Below are positions 1 to 7,647 of a stretch of 64,000 bases of DNA, in pieces. The notes beneath the pieces are model-generated. The model made no database searches. It was given only the letters and a program-made list of their open reading frames with translations, and was not told the origin of the DNA. Position 1 is the stretch's first letter. Each line of letters starts with the position of its first letter. Source of the DNA: Pseudomonadota bacterium (GTDB lineage Bacteria; Pseudomonadota; Alphaproteobacteria; Rhizobiales; Devosiaceae); the NCBI GenBank assembly GCA_023391095.1, contig JAEWBN010000020.1:62001-126000 (forward strand). Direction: 5' to 3'. A program made the translations under genes and the position numbers.

Positions 1-66
1 CTTGTCATGCTCGCGACCGGCGCGCAGCGGATCGAGGCGGTGCTCTGGGCGCCGGTCGCCGAATGA
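1..66 (+). CDS. epmA: EF-P--lysine ligase EpmA, C-terminal end (partial)
   Basis: Only the last 21 codons are in the window. They read as the end of a class II aminoacyl-tRNA synthetase fold (LVMLATGA near the start of the fragment, then a short hydrophobic tail), which is how the lysyl-tRNA-synthetase-like EpmA/GenX proteins finish. The stop TGA overlaps the ATG of the next gene, epmB, in an ATGA arrangement, so the two are translationally coupled. EpmA attaches beta-lysine to a conserved lysine of elongation factor P. The identification rests on the short tail plus the epmB neighbour. Confidence 0.7.
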   Translation, partial: LVMLATGAQRIEAVLWAPVAE

Positions 67-1103
67 GCGCCATCAAGACCCTCGATGGCCTCGAACAGGC
101 CGGTCTCATCGCAGACCGGGCCGGGCTCGATGCCGTTGCCGAGAAATACGCGATTTCGCTCACGCCAGCGGTACTGGATCTTATCGACCCCACCGATCCG
201 AACGATCCCATCGCGCGCCAATATGTGCCAAGTGCCGCGGAACTGATCACAACGCCGGATGAGCGCGCCGACCCCATTGGCGACCTGACCCACTCGCCTG
301 TCGAAGGCATTGTCCATCGCTATCCGGATCGCGTGCTGCTCAAGGCCGTCCATGTCTGTCCGGTCTATTGCCGCTTCTGTTTCCGCCGGGAAATGGTGGG
401 GCCGCAGGGCCTGGGCACGCTGACGTCGACGGAGCTCGATGCGGCCATCGCCTATATCGCCTCTCACACCGAGATCTGGGAAGTGATCCTCACCGGCGGC
501 GACCCGCTGGTGCTGTCGCCGCGCCGCCTCGCCGCGATCATGGAACGTCTGGCGCCCATCGCGCATGTCAAAGTCATCCGCTTTCACACGCGCGTGCCCG
601 TGGTCGAGCCCGAACGGATCGACGCGGCAATGGTCGATGCCCTCAAGTCCAGCGGCAAGACGACCTATCTGGCCGTCCATGCCAATCACCCGCGCGAGCT
701 GACGGTAGAGGCGCGGCAGGGTTTCGACCGGCTGATCGCGGCCGGGATCATGCTGATCAGCCAGACGGTGCTGCTGGCCGGCGTCAATGACGATGTCGAA
801 ACCCTGGCGGCGCTGATGCGCGGCTTTGTCGAAAACCGCATCCGCCCCTACTACCTGCACCATCCGGACCTCGCGCCCGGAACCGGTCATTTCCGCGTCA
901 GCATCGAACAGGGCCAGGCGCTCGTCACGGCCCTGCGGGGGCGCATTTCCGGTCTCTGCCAGCCGACCTACGTGCTCGACATCCCCGGCGGGCATGGCAA
1001 GGCCGATATCGGCGCGACTTCGATTGCAGGGCAGGGTGGGTGTTTCACTGTCCGTGACTGGCAGGGCGGCGAGCACGCCTACCCGCCGGACACTTTCCGA
1101 TAG
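63..1103 (+). CDS. epmB: EF-P beta-lysylation protein EpmB (lysine 2,3-aminomutase family)
   Basis: This is a 346-residue radical SAM enzyme. The CxxxCxxC cluster motif is at C99, C103 and C106 (VCPVYCRFC), and a GGDPL motif follows. The C-terminal PGGHGK sequence (K313) carries the expected PLP lysine. The length fits EpmB (about 340 residues) better than the clostridial catabolic lysine 2,3-aminomutases (over 400). EpmB makes (R)-beta-lysine from lysine for transfer to elongation factor P by EpmA. The overlap with the upstream epmA end supports that role over lysine catabolism. The efp gene itself is not in view and probably lies upstream. Confidence 0.88.
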   Translation: MSAIKTLDGLEQAGLIADRAGLDAVAEKYAISLTPAVLDLIDPTDPNDPIARQYVPSAAELITTPDERADPIGDLTHSPVEGIVHRYPDRVLLKAVHVCPVYCRFCFRREMVGPQGLGTLTSTELDAAIAYIASHTEIWEVILTGGDPLVLSPRRLAAIMERLAPIAHVKVIRFHTRVPVVEPERIDAAMVDALKSSGKTTYLAVHANHPRELTVEARQGFDRLIAAGIMLISQTVLLAGVNDDVETLAALMRGFVENRIRPYYLHHPDLAPGTGHFRVSIEQGQALVTALRGRISGLCQPTYVLDIPGGHGKADIGATSIAGQGGCFTVRDWQGGEHAYPPDTFR

Positions 1104-1125
1104 CCTGTCGTTTGGGCGTTTGAGC

Positions 1126-1150
1126 AAAAAAAAGGGCGCCGGAGCGCCCC
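1126..1150 (-). terminator. Rho-independent terminator downstream of fabV
   Basis: Read on the minus strand, a GC hairpin (GGGCGC at 1134-1139 pairing with GCGCCC at 1144-1149) is followed by a run of T residues (A tract at 1126-1133 on the plus strand). It sits just past the fabV stop and also separates fabV from the convergent epmB. Confidence 0.8.
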
Positions 1151-1159
1151 TTCCAAACC

Positions 1160-2329
1160 TTATTCGACCACGCGAGGATCGACATCCTTGCTGTAGTCGA
1201 CCCCGCCCACGGCAAAGCCGAAGAGGCGCAGGAATTCCTCGCGGTACTTGCCGAGATCGGCCAGCTCGTTGAGGTTTTCGGTATTGAGCAGCTTCCAGCG
1301 CTTGGCCAGTTCCGCCTGCATGGGCGCGGACAGTTCCCAGTCGTCGACGCGGATGCGGTTGGCTTCGTCCACGGCCACGTCGCCCTGGAGCTTCTCGCGG
1401 AACAGGCGGTCGATCTGCTGGATCGGGCCTTCACCCAGCCCCATCTCGTCCTCGACCTTGATCAGCACCGTGCCATAGAGCGGCACAACCGGAATGGCCG
1501 AGCTCGCCTGGGTCACCACGGCCTTCAGCGCCACGACATGGGCAGCATTTGCGCCATGAGTGTCGCGGATGGCCTGCGCGGCGCGGTCAAGATCGGCCTT
1601 GGCGCGGCCAAGGGTGCCCTTGTGGTAGATCGGCCAGGTCAGTTCCGAGCCGAGATAAGTGTAGTTGAGGGTGAGGAAATTATCCGCCAGCACGCCGGCA
1701 TCGCCGAGTGCCTTGATCCAGAGTTCCCAGTCCTCGCCGCCCATGACCTTGACCGTTGCCAGGGCTTCTTCCTCGCTGGCCGGCTCGACGGTGACTTCGG
1801 AAACTTCACCGGTGCCGGTATTGAGCGTCTTGGACGTGACCGTGCTGCCATAGGGCTTGATGGCCGAGCGGTAGGTCACGCCGTCCTTGGGATCGGTCCG
1901 CACCGGGGAAGCGACCGAATAAACGATCAGGTCGACCTGGCCCAGATTGGCCTTGATGGCTTCGATGGCCTCGGCCTTGATCGCGTCCGAAAAGGCGTCG
2001 CCTTCGATGGTTACGGCCTTGCGGCCGGCAGCGCGGGCGCGGTTTTCAAAGGCACGGTTGTTATACCAACCCGCGGAAGCTGGCTTGGTTTCGCCCGGCT
2101 CGCGCTCGAAGGAGACGCCCACCGTGTCCGCATCCGAACCAAAGGTGGTGACGATGCGCGAAGCAAGGCCATAGCCCGTCGAGCAGCCCAGAACGAGCAC
2201 CCGCTTGCGGTCCGAGGGAATGGGACCCTTGATCGTCACATGGTCGATCTGGCGCTGCACATTGGTGGCGCAGCCAGTCGGGTGGGCGGTGGTGCAGATG
2301 AAGCCGCGAATTTTGGGCTCGATGATCAT
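1160..2329 (-). CDS. fabV: Enoyl-ACP reductase FabV (trans-2-enoyl-CoA reductase family)
   Basis: The protein is 389 residues. It starts MIIEPKIRGF as FabV/TER proteins do and has the nucleotide-binding LVLGCSTGYG around residues 46-54. The FabV catalytic signature Tyr-X8-Lys is present at Y235 and K244, the same numbering as in the characterised Burkholderia FabV. FabV performs the last, NADH-dependent reduction of each fatty acid elongation cycle and is known for insensitivity to triclosan. It is transcribed alone, with a terminator behind it. Whether a FabI also exists in the genome cannot be seen. Confidence 0.93.
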   Translation of the reverse strand: MIIEPKIRGFICTTAHPTGCATNVQRQIDHVTIKGPIPSDRKRVLVLGCSTGYGLASRIVTTFGSDADTVGVSFEREPGETKPASAGWYNNRAFENRARAAGRKAVTIEGDAFSDAIKAEAIEAIKANLGQVDLIVYSVASPVRTDPKDGVTYRSAIKPYGSTVTSKTLNTGTGEVSEVTVEPASEEEALATVKVMGGEDWELWIKALGDAGVLADNFLTLNYTYLGSELTWPIYHKGTLGRAKADLDRAAQAIRDTHGANAAHVVALKAVVTQASSAIPVVPLYGTVLIKVEDEMGLGEGPIQQIDRLFREKLQGDVAVDEANRIRVDDWELSAPMQAELAKRWKLLNTENLNELADLGKYREEFLRLFGFAVGGVDYSKDVDPRVVE

Positions 2330-2408
2330 GGGATTTGCTCCTCGATTTGACCCAAGCTGATAGCGGGATTGCGTCGCCGTTTCCAGTCTGGCGTGAGCCG
2401 CGATCTCT

Positions 2409-3059
2409 TTAGGCCGTTTCCCTCGCCGGTCCTGCCGGGAAGATGCCGGACATGACGGTGAAGCCCGGCACGCGACGCACGCGGTCGGTCCAGCGGCGCA
2501 GCGCCGGGTAGTCCTGGCGGGAAATGCCGCCTTCCTCGGACAGCATCACATAGGGGAAGCAGGCAATGTCGGCCGTGGTCGGATGGCTGGGGGAACACAG
2601 CCAGTCGCGCCCTTGCTTTTCGCCGAACCACAGATGCTCGTCCATGACGCGGAAAATACGGTGCGCGCCCTGCTGGCTCTTTTCGAGATCAAAATCATAG
2701 CCGTAGCCCATGGCCAGACGCGCCGCCGATGATGTCGCCGTGATGTCGTCAGCCACCGCATGCCAGCGCAGGATCTCCGCCGTGATGGCCGGGTCATCGG
2801 GAAACCATTGTCCCGAGGCGTCATACTTCTTGGCCAGATAGGCCAGGATCGCCCCGGAATCGGACAGGGTCACATCCCCATCCTGCAGCACCGGCAATTG
2901 CCCGAACGGATTGAGCCGCAGGAACCAGTCGGCCTTGTGTTCGCGACCGGGGAAGAACTCCACCGGCGTGATCTCATGGGGCAGGTTGAGAATGCCCATC
3001 AGAAGGCGCAGCTTGTAGCAGTTGCCCGAGAGTTCGAAGTCGTAAAGCGTGATGCTCAT
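2409..3059 (-). CDS. Glutathione S-transferase-like protein (NdmE-like position)
   Basis: This 216-residue protein has an N-terminal thioredoxin-fold GST domain (residues 1-80, with LNPFGQLPVLQDGD and SDSGAILAYL) and an all-helical C-terminal domain. It begins 3 bp after the stop of the Rieske-reductase fusion gene, so it is in the same operon. In caffeine-degrading Pseudomonas the GST-like NdmE has no shown transferase role; it holds the Rieske-less oxygenase NdmC together with the reductase NdmD. The same three components occur here side by side, so a scaffold role is inferred. An ordinary detoxifying GST remains possible. Confidence 0.8.
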   Translation of the reverse strand: MSITLYDFELSGNCYKLRLLMGILNLPHEITPVEFFPGREHKADWFLRLNPFGQLPVLQDGDVTLSDSGAILAYLAKKYDASGQWFPDDPAITAEILRWHAVADDITATSSAARLAMGYGYDFDLEKSQQGAHRIFRVMDEHLWFGEKQGRDWLCSPSHPTTADIACFPYVMLSEEGGISRQDYPALRRWTDRVRRVPGFTVMSGIFPAGPARETA

Positions 3060-3062
3060 GGG

Positions 3063-4772
3063 TCAGATATCCAGCACCAGGCGGGCGCTCTTGGCGCGGC
3101 TCACACAGGTCATCATGCAGCTGTTGGAGGCCTTTTCGGTCTTGTTGAGATAGACGTCCTGATGGTCCACTTCGCCCTCGATGACTGTCGTGAGGCAGGT
3201 GCCGCAGGCTCCCTGTTCGCAGGATGAAGGGACCGTGAGGCCCGCCTCGCGCATCACTTCGAGGATGGTCTTGCCGGCCGGGACATGCAGCGTCATGGCC
3301 GAGCGCGCCAGTTCCACGTCGAAGGCCGAAGAGCTGTCGATGACCTTGTCGTTCTGGAAATATTCGAAATGCACCGCCTCGTCGGGCCAGCCGAGGCTCG
3401 CTGCCACCTCCTGCACCATTTCCAGCATGGCGCCGGGGCCGCAGATATAGACGTGGTTGGAGAACTGGTACTGTCCGAGGACGGCTGCGACCTTCTCCCG
3501 GATCATTTCGCGCGCCAGCCCGATATGCTTTTCGACCCGGCCATGGAGCACGCTCAGCTCGCTGGAAAAGGCCGCGCTTTCCCCGGTGCGGGTGAAATAG
3601 TGCAGCTCGTAGTTGAGGCTCGACTTGTCGAGGAAGCGCGCCATGGACAGGAGCGGCGTGATGCCGATGCCGCCGGCAATCAGCACGGTCCGGCTGGCAT
3701 CGCGGCGGAGCGGGAAGTTGTTGCGCGGCTCGGAAATGGCCAGCACATCGCCTTCGCGGACGGTTTCCACCAGCACTTTGCTGCCGCCCTTGGACGCGCT
3801 CTCCTGCTTGACGCCGATGACGTAGCTCATCAGATCGCCCGGACCATTGGTCAGCGAATACTGGCGGACGAGGCCATTGGGCAGATGGACGTCGATATGC
3901 GCACCCGGCTGGAAAGTCGGCAGGTGGCGCCCATCGCGGTCGGCAAATTCAAAGCTCACCACACCATCGGCATTCTGCCACTTGCGCTTGACCACGACGG
4001 TGAAGGTCGAGCCGCGCGGCACGGCGATTTCAGGCATGGTGGCGAGGTCTGCCGACACTTTCTCATAGACCGGCACCAGCGGCTCGGGCGCCGGCTTGCG
4101 GGCCGCAGCCTTTTCCAGGCGGTCGCGCAGCTTGGTCAGGGTCTCGTTATAGTGGCGCAACGCAGCCATCGGGTCCGCCGGCTGGGTGGCCAGCAGGCCA
4201 CGGATCACGGCGCGGCCGGCATCGACCGGCTGGACGAAAAAGTAGGTGCCGTCGAAGCGCAGCGCCAGGCCCGGCAGCAAGTCAGCCGGACGGTCGTCCG
4301 GGGCCAGGCCGGCCAGCCCCGCCAGCACGTCTTCGGGCGCGGCATTGACCGGCATCGGCCGGAGCACGAACCAGTCATGGCCCTCCGCGCCAGGGAAGGG
4401 CCGGAAGGGCTGGTCGTCATTGGCCGCCGACCAGACGAGGCCATAGGCCTCGCGGACCGGATATTTCCGGTTTTCGATGCGGCGGGCAGGGGCGTCAGCG
4501 GGATGGGCCGGAATATAGGTGCAGCCGGCGGAGCGATTGGCATAGCGCCAGCCGTGATACTGGCACTTGAGCTCCTGGCCTTCATTGATGCCGATGGAGA
4601 GCCGTACGCCGCGATGCAGGCACCGGTTCTCCCAGGCATTCACATTACCATCGTCCGCCCGCCACACGGCAAGCTCACGGCCGAGCAGCTGACCCTGATA
4701 GACATGGCGAAAGGGCAGGTCCTCGCTCGAGGCGATGGGGTACCAGGTGGGGTCTGTGACGGACAGGGGCAT
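3063..4772 (-). CDS. Rieske-FNR-ferredoxin fusion reductase (NdmD-like)
   Basis: This 569-residue protein carries three redox modules. An N-terminal Rieske domain has C51-x-H53 and C70-x2-H73, all four ligands intact. After a linker of roughly 110 residues comes a ferredoxin-reductase module (RQYS at 303-306, GGIGITP at 367-373). A C-terminal plant-type 2Fe-2S ferredoxin has C518, C523, C526 and C556. Ordinary VanB/PDR reductases lack the Rieske domain; the caffeine demethylase reductase NdmD has it. Electrons should flow from NAD(P)H via flavin and ferredoxin to the attached Rieske centre and then to the partner oxygenase, which lacks its own. The start at 4772 is the only ATG ahead of the Rieske domain; the frame stays open further upstream but overlaps the oxygenase gene. 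Confidence 0.88.
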   Translation of the reverse strand: MPLSVTDPTWYPIASSEDLPFRHVYQGQLLGRELAVWRADDGNVNAWENRCLHRGVRLSIGINEGQELKCQYHGWRYANRSAGCTYIPAHPADAPARRIENRKYPVREAYGLVWSAANDDQPFRPFPGAEGHDWFVLRPMPVNAAPEDVLAGLAGLAPDDRPADLLPGLALRFDGTYFFVQPVDAGRAVIRGLLATQPADPMAALRHYNETLTKLRDRLEKAAARKPAPEPLVPVYEKVSADLATMPEIAVPRGSTFTVVVKRKWQNADGVVSFEFADRDGRHLPTFQPGAHIDVHLPNGLVRQYSLTNGPGDLMSYVIGVKQESASKGGSKVLVETVREGDVLAISEPRNNFPLRRDASRTVLIAGGIGITPLLSMARFLDKSSLNYELHYFTRTGESAAFSSELSVLHGRVEKHIGLAREMIREKVAAVLGQYQFSNHVYICGPGAMLEMVQEVAASLGWPDEAVHFEYFQNDKVIDSSSAFDVELARSAMTLHVPAGKTILEVMREAGLTVPSSCEQGACGTCLTTVIEGEVDHQDVYLNKTEKASNSCMMTCVSRAKSARLVLDI

Positions 4773-4825
4773 GTCGATCAGATCCGTTGTTACGAGATCG
4801 CGCCACGATCGAAAAGTCAGCTCGC

Positions 4826-4852
4826 AAACCGCCCTGGCGTACGGGGCGGTTT
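4826..4852 (-). other. Intercistronic stem-loop between oxygenase and reductase genes
   Basis: A perfect 9-bp inverted repeat (AAACCGCCC at 4826-4834, GGGCGGTTT at 4844-4852) with a 9-nt loop lies in the 116-bp gap between the two genes. There is no long T tract after it on the minus strand, so it looks like an mRNA processing or partial-termination element rather than a strong terminator. Confidence 0.6.
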
Positions 4853-4888
4853 CGTTTTGGTCCCGATGACTGGTCAGTCTCGGGCGGG

Positions 4889-5785
4889 CTAGGATGCCAC
4901 GGGGATCACGCCGTAGGTGATGCCCTTCTGGCTCAGCCAGCGGCGATAGGCGATGGCGCTCTTGTCGGCGCGGATCGGGGTCTCGGCGCGCGGGTCGAGC
5001 GGCAGTTTCTTGGGATACTGGTTTTCCAGAATCGGCTTGTCCTGGCCGAAAATGGTCTGCTGGAAGCGGCGCAGGTCCTTGATGGTGGAATGCGAGTCGA
5101 TCATCGACTGCAACAGATGCGCCCGGCAGGTTTCCTCGGTCAGCGGCTGGAGGAAAATGCCGATGACGTCGCGGCGGCTTTCGTCTTCCGGGCAGGATTT
5201 GTAGAGCACCGAGCAGAAGGGATGGGGCACTCGGTAGACATATTCCACTTCCATTGCCGAGGTTGCCGACTTGGCGGCGCGCGGCTGCATGAAACGGCAT
5301 TTGGTGGCCAGAACCTCATCGCGCTCCTCGGAGACCTCGACGTCATATTCCTTGACCTCGGTATGCGGCTCGGCGCCCAGAATGTCCGTGTGAACATAGG
5401 GGAAATGGCCCATGTCGAGGAAGTTCTCGACCGCGCGCGGCGCGGAGACATGGATGCCGATGGAGCCGCAGTTCATGTTCTTGCGGTCAGGCTCGGCGAA
5501 TTCGGGGATGGGGAAGAGGTCAGCCGAGGGCGTGCCGAGGCAGGTCCAGGTATAGCCATAGGCCGTCTTGACCGGCAGGCGGTCCAGCACGGTTTCGGCG
5601 TCGATCTCGTCGCCCTGGTCCTCGCTGGAGCGCAGCCAGACGACCGGCTCCCCATCGCTGCCCCGCGTCATGGCGAGGCGCTGGTCGAGCAGCATGGTGG
5701 TTTCGACAAGGCCAATCGGCAGCTCATCCGTGGCGGCAACGACGTGCCAGAGATTGCGCGTTGTGGTGTCGGGGGATTTAGGCAT
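4889..5785 (-). CDS. Ring-hydroxylating oxygenase alpha subunit lacking the Rieske cluster (NdmC-like)
   Basis: This 298-residue protein opens like a VanA/phthalate-dioxygenase-type Rieske domain (NLWHVVAATDELP, residues 11-23), but the loops that should hold Cys-x-His and Cys-x2-His are missing and the protein passes straight to the catalytic domain. The mononuclear iron site is present: N121, D124, H127 and H132 in NFLDMGHFPYVH, with D239 (FGQDKPILENQ) a candidate third ligand. It is shorter than the usual 340-450 residues. The adjacent gene supplies a Rieske domain fused to the reductase, as in the NdmC/NdmD pair. Substrate unknown; an N- or O-demethylation is a reasonable guess. An alternative ATG lies at 5815. 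Confidence 0.85.
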   Translation of the reverse strand: MPKSPDTTTRNLWHVVAATDELPIGLVETTMLLDQRLAMTRGSDGEPVVWLRSSEDQGDEIDAETVLDRLPVKTAYGYTWTCLGTPSADLFPIPEFAEPDRKNMNCGSIGIHVSAPRAVENFLDMGHFPYVHTDILGAEPHTEVKEYDVEVSEERDEVLATKCRFMQPRAAKSATSAMEVEYVYRVPHPFCSVLYKSCPEDESRRDVIGIFLQPLTEETCRAHLLQSMIDSHSTIKDLRRFQQTIFGQDKPILENQYPKKLPLDPRAETPIRADKSAIAYRRWLSQKGITYGVIPVAS

Positions 5786-5911
5786 GGGCTTGGTCTCAAC
5801 TTTGCCCCATAACATAATCCCAAGATCGTGCCGTGCCACCCTCAAAGTTGCGAATGGGGCATGCGCACTGGCTAAGGACCAGGCCTCCCCCCGGAGGCTC
5901 GGAAAGGATTT

Positions 5912-6949
5912 TTGACCGTGGATATCGATGCCCCGCGTTTCCCCGAGGCCCTGCTGCGCGAGCGCGTCGAGGCCCGGCTGGCCGAAGCCGGAGCCAGCCT
6001 TCCCTCGCGCGCGGCAGCGGTAAAAGCCATGCTGCACGCCTCTTTGGTGGGCGTCGACAGCCATGGCGTGCGCCTCACCGGCCACTATTGCCGCATGCTC
6101 GGCGGCGGCCGCCTCAACAAGGACCCGCAGCTCACCGTAGACAAGCGTGGCGCCGGCTGCGCCATGGTCGATGGCGACCACGGCATGGGCCATTACGCCG
6201 CATATCGGGCTGTGGAGATCGGCATCGAGCTGGCGCGCGAGGCCGGGGTCGGCGCGGTGGGAATCAAGCACTCGTCCCATCTTGGCGCCGCCGGAGCCTA
6301 TGCGCTGGCGGGTGCCGAGCAGGGTTTTGTCACCTTTGCCACCACCAATACCGATTCCATGGTGGCCCTGTTCGACGGCGCTCAGAAATTCCACGGCACC
6401 AACCCGCTGGCCTTTGCCGCGCCGGTGCCCGGCAGCCGGCCGTGGCTCCTCGACATGGCCACCTCGTCCATTCCGCTTAACCGCGTCCTTCTGCACCGCT
6501 CGCTGGATGAGCCGCTGCCTTCCGGCGTTGCGGCAACGCCCGAAGGGGTCCCGACAACCGATCCGCATAAAGCCGACATGCTCCTGCCTTTGGGAGGCGT
6601 CGATTACGGCTACAAGGGCGCGGCGCTGGCGGGTGTGGCGACGCTGTTCTCGGCGCTTCTGACCGGCACCACGCTCGACCCCGATTTCATCCCCATGTAC
6701 GGCACCGATGACATCTCGACGCCGCGCAATATGGGGCACTTCGTGCTGGTGATCGACCCGGACAAGTTTGCCGGCCGGCAGGCATTTGGCGCTGCCATGC
6801 TGAGCTATCTCGCCAGCCTGCGCGGTTCGCCCGCGCGTGCCGGCGGCCGGGTCATGGCCCCAGGTGACCGGGAATGGGAAGTGATGGATCGCCGCCGCGA
6901 GGACGGTATTCCGGTCGACCCCGATACAGCGGGCTTTCTGGGGCTCTAA
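5912..6949 (+). CDS. Ldh2-family oxidoreductase (malate/lactate/ureidoglycolate dehydrogenase type)
   Basis: This 345-residue protein of the Ldh2/MDG2 fold shows the family motifs VGVDSHGV (near residue 50), HSSHLGAAGAYA (near 123) and GTNPLAFAAPVPG. Members reduce 2-oxo acids or oxidise 2-hydroxy acids with NAD(P); known ones include ureidoglycolate, sulfolactate and delta1-piperideine-2-carboxylate enzymes, so the substrate cannot be fixed. The likely start is TTG at 5912 behind an AAAGGA ribosome-binding site; GTG at 5918 is an alternative. It is divergent from the Rieske-less oxygenase, with 126 bp between them, and could share regulation with it. Confidence 0.8.
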   Translation: MTVDIDAPRFPEALLRERVEARLAEAGASLPSRAAAVKAMLHASLVGVDSHGVRLTGHYCRMLGGGRLNKDPQLTVDKRGAGCAMVDGDHGMGHYAAYRAVEIGIELAREAGVGAVGIKHSSHLGAAGAYALAGAEQGFVTFATTNTDSMVALFDGAQKFHGTNPLAFAAPVPGSRPWLLDMATSSIPLNRVLLHRSLDEPLPSGVAATPEGVPTTDPHKADMLLPLGGVDYGYKGAALAGVATLFSALLTGTTLDPDFIPMYGTDDISTPRNMGHFVLVIDPDKFAGRQAFGAAMLSYLASLRGSPARAGGRVMAPGDREWEVMDRRREDGIPVDPDTAGFLGL

Positions 6950-6981
6950 TGGCCGATCGCCGGATGGCTGAGCCGCAAAGC

Positions 6982-7647
6982 TCAGGCGAGACCTCGCCTG
7001 ATGGCTTCCCGCGTGGCTTCGGCCCGGCTCGACACGCAAAGCTTCTGGTAGATGACCTTTACATAGGAGGCGACGGTCTGCGGCTGCAGCCCCAGTCGCC
7101 GCGCGGCTTCCGCCACGGTCAGGCCCCGAGCCAGCAGCGTCAGGACTTCGCTCTCACGTGGACTGAGGCCCGCATCGTCGTCCGGTTTTGCCGGGGGCGC
7201 GCGGAAATGGCTGAGCATCCGCAGCGCGATGGAGGGCGATAGTGGCGGTTCGCCGCGCTCGATCCGGTGCAGATAGCCGACCAGCAGGTCCGCCTCTTCA
7301 TCCTTGAGCACATAGCCGCGTGCACCCGCGGCGATGGCCTCGAACAGGTGCGCGTCATCGTCATAGATGGTCGCAACGATGCAAAGCACATAGGGGTGGC
7401 TGGCCTGGAGGCGCTTGACGATGTCGATACCCGATCCGTCGGGCAGGCCAAGGTCGACGATGGCGAGCCAGAGTTCGTCGGCATGCGCGTCGAGCCAGGC
7501 ATTGGCCGCCTTGAGCGAGCCGGCCGTGGCGATCTCCACATTGTCGAAAGCCCGCGCAACGACATCAAGCATCCAGTCGCGTGTCGTCGGCTGGTCTTCG
7601 AGCAGAAGACATTGGCGCGGCTGGGTTTTTTCGGTCGGGACGGTCAT
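6982..7647 (-). CDS. LuxR-type two-component response regulator
   Basis: The 221-residue protein has an N-terminal receiver domain with the phosphoacceptor at D65 (IVDLGLPDG) and a C-terminal LuxR/NarL helix-turn-helix (LSPRESEVLTLLARGLTVAE, roughly residues 158-205). Its start overlaps the end of the upstream histidine kinase gene by 4 bp (ATGA), so the two form a coupled two-component system. The regulated genes are unknown. Confidence 0.9.
   Translation of the reverse strand: MTVPTEKTQPRQCLLLEDQPTTRDWMLDVVARAFDNVEIATAGSLKAANAWLDAHADELWLAIVDLGLPDGSGIDIVKRLQASHPYVLCIVATIYDDDAHLFEAIAAGARGYVLKDEEADLLVGYLHRIERGEPPLSPSIALRMLSHFRAPPAKPDDDAGLSPRESEVLTLLARGLTVAEAARRLGLQPQTVASYVKVIYQKLCVSSRAEATREAIRRGLA

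Noticed and set aside
4773..5300. A longer N terminus for the Rieske-reductase fusion
   Set aside because: The upstream extension overlaps the oxygenase gene in another frame and has no domain. The ATG at 4772 sits directly before the Rieske domain.
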